A stretch of DNA of 64,000 nucleotides from Pseudomonas sp. 10-1B (GTDB lineage Bacteria; Pseudomonadota; Gammaproteobacteria; Pseudomonadales; Pseudomonadaceae), in NCBI RefSeq assembly GCF_000935045.1, contig NZ_JYKS01000004.1, positions 1 through 64,000 of the forward strand. The letters run 5' to 3'. The position numbers were made by a program, and so were the translations under genes. The notes under the pieces are model-generated. The model made no database searches, was not told where the DNA came from, and saw only the letters and a list, made by a program, of their open reading frames with translations. Below are positions 55,236 to 63,030 of the stretch, in pieces; position 1 is the first letter of the stretch, and each line of letters starts with the position of its first letter.

Positions 55236-55555
55236 GCGCCCTGCTCCTCTTCCAGCCCGCTGAGCAGCGCCTGGGTCAGGCGATCGAACTCGCCATTGGC
55301 CCGGTACACGTAGAACGCCGACAAGGCACAGAAGAACACGAACAGGAAGACGCCGGCAGCGACGCCGACGGTCATGTTCGACCCTTGGGCCAGGCGCCTG
55401 GCAATCAGCTCGGGCCAGAACGACACCAACCCGATGTAGCCATAGAACGTGACCAGAATCAGCACGAACAAGCTCAGGGTGAAGCGGTTTCTGCGCGCCA
55501 CCAGTTGCTGGAACCGGGCATTGGCGCGAACACGCGCGTATAACAGGCTGGACAT
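55232..55555 (-). CDS. lvaF: DUF485 membrane protein
   Basis: 107 residues. Two hydrophobic helices ([20 protein letters not shown] and [22 protein letters not shown]) and the [10 protein letters not shown] end typical of YjcH/DUF485. These proteins accompany ActP-type symporters. Position between lvaE and lvaG identifies it as LvaF. Confidence 0.92.
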   Translation of the reverse strand: MSSLLYARVRANARFQQLVARRNRFTLSLFVLILVTFYGYIGLVSFWPELIARRLAQGSNMTVGVAAGVFLFVFFCALSAFYVYRANGEFDRLTQALLSGLEEEQGA

Positions 55556-55610
55556 GGGACACCTCGGTCAATGTAGTTGTTGTTATGGGTGTGCAGGTGT
55601 TGCAGCACAA

Positions 55611-57257
55611 TCAGTGCTCGGCGTCGGCGGTCTGCGCCTCCTGTTGCCGGGCCCACTCGCGCAGGACGAACTTCTGGATCTTGCCGGTGGCGGTCTTGGG
55701 CAGCTCGGTGAGCGACACATGCCGCGGCGCCTTGAAGTGCGCCAGGCGCTCACGGCACCAGCGGACCAGATCGTCCCCGGTGACCAGTGCATCAGCGCGC
55801 AGGGTGACGAAAGCGTGAGGTGTCTCGCCCCAGCGCGAATCCGGGCGCGCCACCACCGCGGCCTCGACCACCTCGGGGTGCTGGTAGAGCACTTCTTCGA
55901 TTTCCAGCGAGCTGATGTTCTCGCCGCCGGAAATGATGATGTCCTTGGCCCGGTCCTTGATTTCCACATAGCCGTCCGGGTGCAGCACGGCCAGGTCGCC
56001 CGTGTGCAGCCAGCCATTGGCCAACACGGCACGGGTAGCCTCTGGATTGTGCAGGTAGCCTTTCATCACGGTGTTGCCCCGCACCACCAGCTCGCCAAGG
56101 GTAAGGCCGTCGGCCGGGACCGGGCGGCCGGTATCGGTATCCAGCACCGTGGCCTCTTCGAGCATCGGGTGGGCGACGCCCTGGCGGCTCATGAACTGGG
56201 CCCGGGCCTCCAGCGGCAACTCATCGACCCCCGGCTGCCACAGGCACAGGGTGCTGGGGCCGTAGCTTTCGGTCATGCCATAGGCGTGGGTGATGCTGAA
56301 GCCGCGTGCCTCCATCGCGGCGATGACCGCGCTGGGCGGCGCGGCGCCGCCGGTGATCACCGAGACCGGCGCCGGAGGGGCGCTGGCATGCTCGGCGTGG
56401 ATCAGCATCGACATCACCACCGGTGCGGCGCTCAGGTGGGTCACGGCATGTTCGGCGATGGCGGCATTGATCGCATCAGGCTGGACCTTGCGCAGGCATA
56501 CGTGGGTGCCACCGGACAAGGTCACCGCCCAGGTATGGCTCCAGCCGTTGCAGTGGAACATCGGCAAGGTCCACAGGTAGACGCTGCGCGGCCCCAACTG
56601 GAAGATCAGCGCCCCGGCGCAGGCGTTGAGGTAGGCACCGCGGTGATGCAGGACCACACCCTTGGGGTCGCCCGTGGTGCCGGAGGTGTAGTTGATGGCG
56701 ATCGACTGCCATTCGTTCTGCGGCGCATTCAGCGGCCGCCCGGGGTCGCCCTGGGCCAGAAACGCTTCGTAGTCCAGATCGTGGGCCAGGTCGGCGCGCT
56801 CGGCCTGTTCATCATCGATACCCACCAGCAATGGCGGTGCATCGAGCATGGCAAGCGCTTGATGAGCCACCGCACCGAACTCACGGTCGCAGATCAATAC
56901 CTTGGCCGCACAGTGACGCAAGATGAAGGCGATGCTGCGCGCCTCCAGGCGGATGTTGATGCACACCAGCACGGCGCCCGCACCGGGCACGCCATAGTGC
57001 GCCTCGAGCATTTCAGGGATGTTCGGCGCGAGTATCGCCACCCGCTCGCCCGGCTGCACGCCGACCCGCTCCAGGGCACTGGCCAGCGCGCAGCTGCGCT
57101 CGTGCAACTGGCGGTAGCTGTAGCGCCGCGTGCCATAGACCACCGCATCACGCTGCGGGTACACCTGCGCGGCACGCTTGAGAAACGACAGCGGCGACAG
57201 CGGTACATGGTTGGCTTCGTTGGGAGCGAGCTCGTGCTCGAGGGTTGGAACCATCAT
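55611..57257 (-). CDS. lvaE: Levulinyl-CoA synthetase (acyl-CoA ligase)
   Basis: 548 residues from ATG 57257. AMP-binding motif NYTSGTTGDPKGVVLHH (about 190), HAYGMTESYGPS, GWLHTGDLAVLHPDGYVEIKDRAKD and the C-terminal Lys in LPKTATGKIQKF. Makes levulinyl-CoA from levulinate, ATP and CoA, the first pathway step. Two neighbouring ATGs (57257, 57254) and a GTG at 57266 are possible starts; TGAGGTG lies just before. Fifth gene of the lva operon. Confidence 0.93.
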   Translation of the reverse strand: MMVPTLEHELAPNEANHVPLSPLSFLKRAAQVYPQRDAVVYGTRRYSYRQLHERSCALASALERVGVQPGERVAILAPNIPEMLEAHYGVPGAGAVLVCINIRLEARSIAFILRHCAAKVLICDREFGAVAHQALAMLDAPPLLVGIDDEQAERADLAHDLDYEAFLAQGDPGRPLNAPQNEWQSIAINYTSGTTGDPKGVVLHHRGAYLNACAGALIFQLGPRSVYLWTLPMFHCNGWSHTWAVTLSGGTHVCLRKVQPDAINAAIAEHAVTHLSAAPVVMSMLIHAEHASAPPAPVSVITGGAAPPSAVIAAMEARGFSITHAYGMTESYGPSTLCLWQPGVDELPLEARAQFMSRQGVAHPMLEEATVLDTDTGRPVPADGLTLGELVVRGNTVMKGYLHNPEATRAVLANGWLHTGDLAVLHPDGYVEIKDRAKDIIISGGENISSLEIEEVLYQHPEVVEAAVVARPDSRWGETPHAFVTLRADALVTGDDLVRWCRERLAHFKAPRHVSLTELPKTATGKIQKFVLREWARQQEAQTADAEH

Positions 57258-57341
57258 GGCAGGCACCTCATCGACTCATTGCTCAGGTATTGCGCGCACA
57301 TACATACCTCCTGTTTCTTGTTGTTATTGCGCCAGGGCGCG

Positions 57342-58109
57342 TTACAGGCTGCTGCACAAATGGCCGCCGTCAACCACGATCTCAGCGCCACTCATGGCTC
57401 GCCCGGCATCGCTGGCGAGCAGCAGCAAGGCGCCGTCCAGGTCCGCCGGCACGCTGAAGCGCCGCCCGGGAATACGCGAGCGCAGCTTTTCCCCGGCCTC
57501 GCTGGCCAGGAACGCCTCATTCAGGTCGGTCATCACGTAGCCGGGCGCCAGGGCGTTGACCCGGATGCCATGGCGCGCCAACTCCAGTGCCATGGCGCGG
57601 GTCAGATGAGCCAGGCCGGCCTTGGCCGCCAGATAAGGGCCCACGGCACCGGTCACACGGCTGGCGAGGATCGAAGTGACATTGATCAGGCTGCCCCCCT
57701 TCCCCGCGGCGACCATGCGCCGGGCGCTTTCCTGGGCCACGGCCCAGGCGCCCTTGAGGTTGGTGTCGAGCACGCGGTCCCAGCTTTGATCGTCGCAGGC
57801 CAGCAAGGGCTGGCTGTCGCTTACCCCCGCGTTGTTGACCAGCACGTCCAGCGGGCCGACGGCATCGAGCACCCGGCAGATGTCCTCACGGCAGGTCACG
57901 TCGAGGGCAAAGGCGTGCGCCCGCCCTCCCGCCACCTCGATGGCCTCCACCAGCGCCTGCAGCGGCGCCCGGCGCCTGGCGGTCACCACCACCTCGGCGC
58001 CTGCGGCGGCCAGGGTCATGGCGAAGTGGCGGCCCAGGCCGCTGGAGGCGCCGGTCACCAAGGCGCGGCGTCCGTCGAGGGCGAACAGTCGGGTCAGGTT
58101 CGGCTGCAT
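57342..58109 (-). CDS. lvaD: Short-chain dehydrogenase, levulinyl-CoA reductase
   Basis: 255 residues, classical SDR: GASSGLGRHFAMTLA (cofactor), VNNAGVSDSQP (NNAG), INVTSILASRV (Ser) and YLAAKAG (YxxxK). Its start overlaps the lvaC stop (ATGA). As LvaD it reduces levulinyl-CoA to 4-hydroxyvaleryl-CoA. The assignment rests on operon order and family. Confidence 0.92.
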   Translation of the reverse strand: MQPNLTRLFALDGRRALVTGASSGLGRHFAMTLAAAGAEVVVTARRRAPLQALVEAIEVAGGRAHAFALDVTCREDICRVLDAVGPLDVLVNNAGVSDSQPLLACDDQSWDRVLDTNLKGAWAVAQESARRMVAAGKGGSLINVTSILASRVTGAVGPYLAAKAGLAHLTRAMALELARHGIRVNALAPGYVMTDLNEAFLASEAGEKLRSRIPGRRFSVPADLDGALLLLASDAGRAMSGAEIVVDGGHLCSSL

Positions 58110-59281
58110 CAGTGGGCCTCCAGGCGCTGATCGAGAAGCTTCTTCGCCAGGCTCATGCGATGCACTTCACTCGGGCCGTCATAGATGCGGAACGGGCGAA
58201 TGTCGCGGAAGATCCGCTCCACCACGGTCTCTCCGGTCACCCCGCGCCCGCCCAGGACCTGGACGCAACGATCGACCACCCGCCACAACGCCTCGGCGCT
58301 GATCACCTTGGCCATGCTCGAATCGACATTGGCGCGCCGGCCCTGGTCGAGCACCCAGGCACAGTGCCAGACCGCTAGGCGCACCACGTGCAGGTCCATC
58401 ATGTTGTCGGCCAGCATGAAGCCCACGCCCTGGTGCTCACCCAGGGGTTTGCCGAAGGCGTCGCGGGTGCGCGCATAGTCGCAGGCAATATCGTGGGCGC
58501 GGCGCGCGGCGCCGAGCCAGCGCATGCAGTGGGTCAGCCGCGCCGGGGCCAGGCGCACCTGGGCATAACGGAAGCCCTTGCCGATCTCGCCGAGCACATC
58601 GCTCGCCGGTATGCGCAGGTTGTCGAAACGCAGCTGCCCGTGGCCGCCGGTGAAGCAGCTGTCCAGCGAGTCCAACTGGCGCTCATGGGTGATGCCGTCG
58701 CGCTGCATGTCGGTCAGGAACATGGTCGCCGTGCCGTCCTCCATGCGCGCCATGATGATGCCGAAGTCGGCGCCTTCGGCCCCGGTGATCAGCCACTTGC
58801 GGCCATTGATCAGGTAGTCGTCGCCATCGCGGGTGGCGGTGGTGCGCAGCATCGAGGGGTCCGAGCCGGAGCCTGGGGCAGGTTCGGTCATGGCGAAGCA
58901 CGAACGGGCATGGCCCTGGACCAGCGGGCGTAACCAGCGGTCCTTCTGCGCCTCGGTGGCGACCACGTCCATCAGGTGGATGTTGCCTTCGTCCGGCGCA
59001 TGGATGTTCAGCGCCACCGGGCCCAGCGGTGAATAGCCAGCCTCTTCGAAGACGATCGCCTTGGCCATATGGCTCAGTTCCAGGCCGCCCATTTCGCGGC
59101 TGGCGTGGGGTGTCAGCAAGCCGGCGGCACGGGCGCGGGCCAGCAGGTCCTGGCGCAGGGCGTCGCTGGGGCCGTGGCTGTCCTGACGTGGGTCGTTCTC
59201 GAACGGGATGACCTGTTCGGCGATGAAGTCTCGGGTCTTGGCCTGCAAGGCGAGCAGTTCGTCCGGGAGGGTGAAGTTCAT
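58109..59281 (-). CDS. lvaC: Acyl-CoA dehydrogenase-like protein
   Basis: 390 residues. FAD-binding ACAD fold with CFAMTEPAPGSGSDPSMLRT and the C-terminal RPFRIYDGPSEVHRMSLAKKLL. The usual catalytic Glu of IYEGT is replaced: this protein reads YDG, as in ACAD10/11-type enzymes. LvaC acts on the phosphorylated 4-hydroxyvaleryl-CoA made by LvaAB, eventually giving 3-hydroxyvaleryl-CoA. Mammalian ACAD11 fuses this domain to an APH-type kinase, which here is the separate gene lvaA. Confidence 0.92.
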   Translation of the reverse strand: MNFTLPDELLALQAKTRDFIAEQVIPFENDPRQDSHGPSDALRQDLLARARAAGLLTPHASREMGGLELSHMAKAIVFEEAGYSPLGPVALNIHAPDEGNIHLMDVVATEAQKDRWLRPLVQGHARSCFAMTEPAPGSGSDPSMLRTTATRDGDDYLINGRKWLITGAEGADFGIIMARMEDGTATMFLTDMQRDGITHERQLDSLDSCFTGGHGQLRFDNLRIPASDVLGEIGKGFRYAQVRLAPARLTHCMRWLGAARRAHDIACDYARTRDAFGKPLGEHQGVGFMLADNMMDLHVVRLAVWHCAWVLDQGRRANVDSSMAKVISAEALWRVVDRCVQVLGGRGVTGETVVERIFRDIRPFRIYDGPSEVHRMSLAKKLLDQRLEAH

Positions 59282-59332
59282 GGCTGTCCTTCTGTGTGCT
59301 TGTCTGTCGGGGAATGGGTTGGCTGGCGCCGC

Positions 59333-59689
59333 TCAGGGCAAGGCCTTGGGGTTGCTGATCGCCAATCGGGCGACGGTGACCTGGCGCAATGCCTCGATCA
59401 GGGTGCGGCGGGTTTGCGGGGCATCATGGTTGCCCTGGCGAATGGCGTGGGCCAGTTGGCGGCGCATGTCGGGCAACGTCGATGGCGCTTCGTCGACCAA
59501 AGCGGCCAGCCGCGCCTGCTCCTGGTCCTCGGCCTGGGTCCCCAGTCGGCTTTCACGGGCCGCGATGGCCATGGCATTGGCGATCATCAGGGCCGGGTAG
59601 CGCAGCTCGCCGGGCAGCGCTGGCAGCAGCTGTTCCAGGAGCGTTGCACGGGCGATCTCGAGCAGTTCGTCGGCATTGGGCTGGGTCAT
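59333..59689 (-). CDS. lvaB: Small LvaA partner protein (DUF6285-like)
   Basis: 118 residues, all-helical (ELLEIARATLLEQLLPALPGELRYPALMIANAMAIAARE). Overlaps the lvaA stop with ATGA, so translationally coupled. In the described pathway LvaB is a small protein needed with LvaA for phosphorylation of 4-hydroxyvaleryl-CoA. The DUF number is from memory. Confidence 0.88.
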   Translation of the reverse strand: MTQPNADELLEIARATLLEQLLPALPGELRYPALMIANAMAIAARESRLGTQAEDQEQARLAALVDEAPSTLPDMRRQLAHAIRQGNHDAPQTRRTLIEALRQVTVARLAISNPKALP

Positions 59690-60744
59690 GGCGCTTCGGC
59701 TCCGGTCATGTGCAGGATGTCGAGTTCAAGCTCCGGCAGCAGCCGTGCGGTCAGTGCCAGCTCGATGGAAGGTTCTTCGCCGGACAGGTGGCGCTGCCCT
59801 TGCTGCAGGGCGATCACCGCCCAGCGCAGGGTGGCCATGACCTGCCAGTAGTGGAGCTGGCTGGGCTCGATACACAGCGAAGACACCTCGTGGTAGCCGC
59901 GCAGGAAGTCCTCCAGTTGACCGATGCCACCGGCTTCGAGGTCTGGGCGGGTGAAGCGCCAGCAGCGGGCGGTGAACCAGCCGAGGTCCTCGCAAGGGTC
60001 GCCCCAGCCGGTGAACTCCCAGTCGAGCACGGCTTCGAGCCCCTGCTCGCTGGCCAGGTAGTTGCCGGTACGGTAGTCACGGTGCAACAGGCACAGGGTG
60101 CTGTTGCGCGGCGCATGCAGCTCGCACCAGCGCAGGCCCCACTCCAGCACTGGATAGGCGTCGGCGAGGGTGTCGAGGTAGCGGCGGTAGGCGTCGATGG
60201 TCGCCAGGGCGGGGGAACTGTCCGACACAGGCAGGAAGCCCAGCGCGGCGCACGGCGGGCGAACCTGATGCAGACGCGCCAGGTTGGCGCCAAGCTGTGC
60301 CGCCAGTTGCGCCCGGCCCTGGGGGCCGGCGTCGGCGCTGAGCAAGCGCCCGGCAGCGATACCCGACACATATTCCATCAGGAAGAACACCCGTCCATGC
60401 ACGCGCACATCCCGGCACAGCCACAGCGGGCGCGGCACTTTCACACCGGCTTGATGAGCCACCTGCAGCACCGCGAACTCCTGCTCACGGTCGAGGCTGG
60501 CGGGCAGCGCGGAGAGCGCATCGCTACGCAACACCCAGCGCTGGGCACCGGCCCACGGGCCGCCCTCGATCAGCAGGTCCAGCAGCCAGTTTTCCTGGAT
60601 GGCGCCGCCGCTCAGGCGCTTGCGTGCCTGGATGACCACCTGTGTTGCCGCAGCATGTCCGCGGATGAAGTCGACCAGGCGCTGGTCGTTGGGGTTGGCC
60701 GCGCAGGTTTCGCTGGCCAGTGAAATGGTAGGGGAACTGCTCAT
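59686..60744 (-). CDS. lvaA: 4-hydroxyacyl-CoA kinase, APH-fold
   Basis: 352 residues. Aminoglycoside-phosphotransferase fold: RLSGGAIQENWLL (ATP loop), LCLLHRDYRTGNYL (catalytic HRDxxxxN) and VLDWEFTGWGDP (DxD/E metal site). As LvaA it phosphorylates the 4-hydroxy group of 4-hydroxyvaleryl-CoA. First gene of the operon; a sigma-54 promoter lies about 47 bases upstream of its start, and the divergent lvaR gene encodes the activator. Confidence 0.93.
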   Translation of the reverse strand: MSSSPTISLASETCAANPNDQRLVDFIRGHAAATQVVIQARKRLSGGAIQENWLLDLLIEGGPWAGAQRWVLRSDALSALPASLDREQEFAVLQVAHQAGVKVPRPLWLCRDVRVHGRVFFLMEYVSGIAAGRLLSADAGPQGRAQLAAQLGANLARLHQVRPPCAALGFLPVSDSSPALATIDAYRRYLDTLADAYPVLEWGLRWCELHAPRNSTLCLLHRDYRTGNYLASEQGLEAVLDWEFTGWGDPCEDLGWFTARCWRFTRPDLEAGGIGQLEDFLRGYHEVSSLCIEPSQLHYWQVMATLRWAVIALQQGQRHLSGEEPSIELALTARLLPELELDILHMTGAEAP

Positions 60745-60790
60745 GGGTCTATGGGCCCCGCCTTCGATTTAGGGTTGGCAGGACACCATC

Positions 60791-60806
60791 AGCAATGCTC
60801 GGGCCA
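60791..60806 (-). promoter_or_regulatory. Sigma-54 promoter of the lva operon
   Basis: Minus strand TGGCCCGAGCATTGCT: GG and GC separated by ten bases, matching the TGGCMCG-N4-TTGCW consensus fully. Predicted transcription start near 60780, about 36 bases before the lvaA ATG. Confidence 0.9.
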
Positions 60807-60822
60807 ATTTTTCAAAAACTGC

Positions 60823-60851
60823 CTGAAGGCCGCGCCGGCCATGGCCTTCAG
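60823..60851. other. Inverted repeat in the lvaA-lvaR gap
   Basis: CTGAAGGCC-N11-GGCCTTCAG, 9-bp perfect arms, between the sigma-54 promoter and the more distal repeat. It could be an activator site or form a hairpin. Confidence 0.45.
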
Positions 60852-60868
60852 CCTTTTCAGCATGGCGC

Positions 60869-60890
60869 GTGAAAGCACGCTGCATTTCAC
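60869..60890. promoter_or_regulatory. Candidate LvaR upstream activating site
   Basis: GTGAAA-gc-N5-gc-a-TTTCAC, an inverted repeat about 90-110 bases upstream of the predicted lvaA start of transcription, the usual distance for enhancer-binding proteins. A weaker GAAA-ca-TTTC lies near 60918. Confidence 0.5.
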
Positions 60891-60945
60891 TTTTGCAATG
60901 AACTGATCCAGTATCGAAACATTTCAACTCTGAACAGGCCCTGCC

Positions 60946-62898
60946 ATGCACTCGCCCACCTCCCAGGTCATCGTGCTGATCAGCCACCTGCAACGTCCCC
61001 AGCACGGCAGCCGCCTCGCCCACATGGTGGCCGCGCTCACGGCGGATTACCCCAACACCCATATCCAGGTGCTCGACACATCGGTATCCGAAGCCCTGCA
61101 GACTGCTCGTGAGCTGGAGCAGCGGGGTGAGGCCGACGTGTTCGTCTGTGCCGGTGCCACCGCTGCCTACCTGCGCAAGCACCTGACACGCCCGGTACTG
61201 ACGATGCGCGTGGGCGGCGACGATTTGTTGCGGGCGCTGGGCCAAGCTCGCGAGCACTCCTCGCATGTGGCCCTGCTCAGCTACAACCGCATCAACCACG
61301 ACCTGCAGGCCCTGCGCGCGCTGTTCACCGTGCAGGTTCACCAGGCCACCTACACCTCCCTGGACGAGGCACGCCAAGCCGTCGAACAGGCCGCCTTGCT
61401 GGGCTGTCGCAGCATCATCGGTTCATCGACGGTGGTGGAGCTGGCGGAACAGACAGGCCTGCACGGCGTGCTGTCGCTAAGCGAGGACACCGTGCGCAAG
61501 GCGCTCGAGGAGGCCATGGGTATCCTCGACAGCCAGCGCATGGAAATAGCCAAGCGCCGGCATTTGAACGCCGTGCTGCAACACATCCCGAGCGGCGTGG
61601 CCGCAGTCGACAACCAAGGCGTGGTGCAATCGCTCAATCCGGCCCTTGCCCAACTGCTGGATTTGCCGGTCAGCGCCGCCCTGGGCCGGCCTTTACAGCA
61701 GTTGTGCCCGGAACTGGACTTGCAGCAAGCGCTACAGGAGGGGGCCGGCGAAGAAAACCGGGTGATCCGGCTGGGTTCGCACGCAGTGGTCAGCAACCTG
61801 CTGCCTATCCTCGAAAACGGCGAGCGCACCGGCCTGGTGCTCACCTGCCAGGACATCACCGCCGTGCAGCGCGCGGACCAACGCATCCGCTCCGCCCGCC
61901 GCCCCGGCGCCTTCAGCGCCCGCTACCGGCTCGAACAGCTCAACGGCAACAGCAAGATCAACCGCGACATGCTGCAACTGGCCAAGCGTTTCGCCGCCAG
62001 CCATTCGACCATCTTGATCACTGGCGAAAGCGGCACCGGCAAGGAGCTGCTGGCCCAAGGGATCCACAACGAGAGCCCGCGTCGACAAGGCCCCTTCGTC
62101 GCCATCAACTGCGCGGCGTTTCCCGAGTCGCTGCTGGAAAGTGAATTGTTCGGCTACGAGGAAGGCGCCTTCAGCGGCTCGCGCAAAGGCGGCAAGCCGG
62201 GGCTGTTCGAAGCCGCGCACCGCGGCACACTGTTCCTCGACGAGATCGGCGACATGCCGGTGTCGCTGCAAACACGCCTGCTGCGCGTGCTGCAAGAGCG
62301 CGAAGTCCTGCGCCTGGGCAGCACAGAACCCATCGCCATTGACGTGCGCATCATCGCCGCCACTCATCAGGACCTGCGTGCCGCGATGGATGATGGCGAT
62401 TTTCGTACCGATCTTTATTACCGGCTCAATATCCTGCGCCTGCAAACCACTGCGCTGCGAGAAAGGCCTGAGGACATTGCCCTGATCTGCGCAGGCATCA
62501 GCCAGCGCCTGCTCGTTCAGGGCCAGCCGGCGGGCGCCGCAGAAATACCTGCCGCACTGCTGCCGTACCTTGAACGTTATGCCTGGCCAGGCAATGTCCG
62601 GGAGCTGGAGAACGTGATCGAGCGGGCGATGCTCTCGGCACGCGAACTGCTTCAGGGGCACCGCGTGGACGAGCAGTACCTGGCTCGCGTGCTGCCTGAG
62701 CTGTGTGAAGGCCCTGCCCTTTCACCCGCCCGGAAAAAATCGCCAGGCGAAACCGACCTGCACACCATCGGCAAGGCTGCCCAACTGCGCCATGTAAAGG
62801 AAACGCTGGAGAGCTGCCACGGCAACCTCGACGAAGCCGCCCGTCGCCTCGGCATCAGCCGGACCACTTTGTGGCGGCGGCTGCGATCGGCCCATTGA
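60946..62898 (+). CDS. lvaR: Sigma-54 activator with PrpR-like sensor
   Basis: 650 residues. An N-terminal PrpR-type sensor (about 1-190), a PAS-like segment (about 205-315), an AAA+ domain (about 340-570) and a Fis HTH (DEAARRLGISRTTLWRRL) at the C-terminus. Walker A GESGTGKE, Walker B TLFLDEIGD, R-finger region in DLYYRLNILRL. The loop that contacts sigma-54 reads GAFSGS instead of the general GAFTGA; PrpR itself has a similar GAFTGS. Divergent from lvaA. It should activate the operon in response to levulinate or levulinyl-CoA. Confidence 0.93.
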   Translation: MHSPTSQVIVLISHLQRPQHGSRLAHMVAALTADYPNTHIQVLDTSVSEALQTARELEQRGEADVFVCAGATAAYLRKHLTRPVLTMRVGGDDLLRALGQAREHSSHVALLSYNRINHDLQALRALFTVQVHQATYTSLDEARQAVEQAALLGCRSIIGSSTVVELAEQTGLHGVLSLSEDTVRKALEEAMGILDSQRMEIAKRRHLNAVLQHIPSGVAAVDNQGVVQSLNPALAQLLDLPVSAALGRPLQQLCPELDLQQALQEGAGEENRVIRLGSHAVVSNLLPILENGERTGLVLTCQDITAVQRADQRIRSARRPGAFSARYRLEQLNGNSKINRDMLQLAKRFAASHSTILITGESGTGKELLAQGIHNESPRRQGPFVAINCAAFPESLLESELFGYEEGAFSGSRKGGKPGLFEAAHRGTLFLDEIGDMPVSLQTRLLRVLQEREVLRLGSTEPIAIDVRIIAATHQDLRAAMDDGDFRTDLYYRLNILRLQTTALRERPEDIALICAGISQRLLVQGQPAGAAEIPAALLPYLERYAWPGNVRELENVIERAMLSARELLQGHRVDEQYLARVLPELCEGPALSPARKKSPGETDLHTIGKAAQLRHVKETLESCHGNLDEAARRLGISRTTLWRRLRSAH

Positions 62899-63030
62899 GG
62901 GGAAGCAGGAAACGGCGGCTAGCTCTGAAAAGCGCTTGGCATGAGGCAGGTGACGATCCAAACAACCCTTTATGTTGCTCGCATCACATAACCAGCAGCG
63001 TCAGGCGCCACGCTCGGCAGCGCCATAGCC

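Noticed and set aside
55449..58130. An 893-codon open frame on the plus strand across lvaE and lvaD
   Set aside because: It is antisense to well-recognised genes; the residue composition is a GC-skew artefact and no family motif is present.
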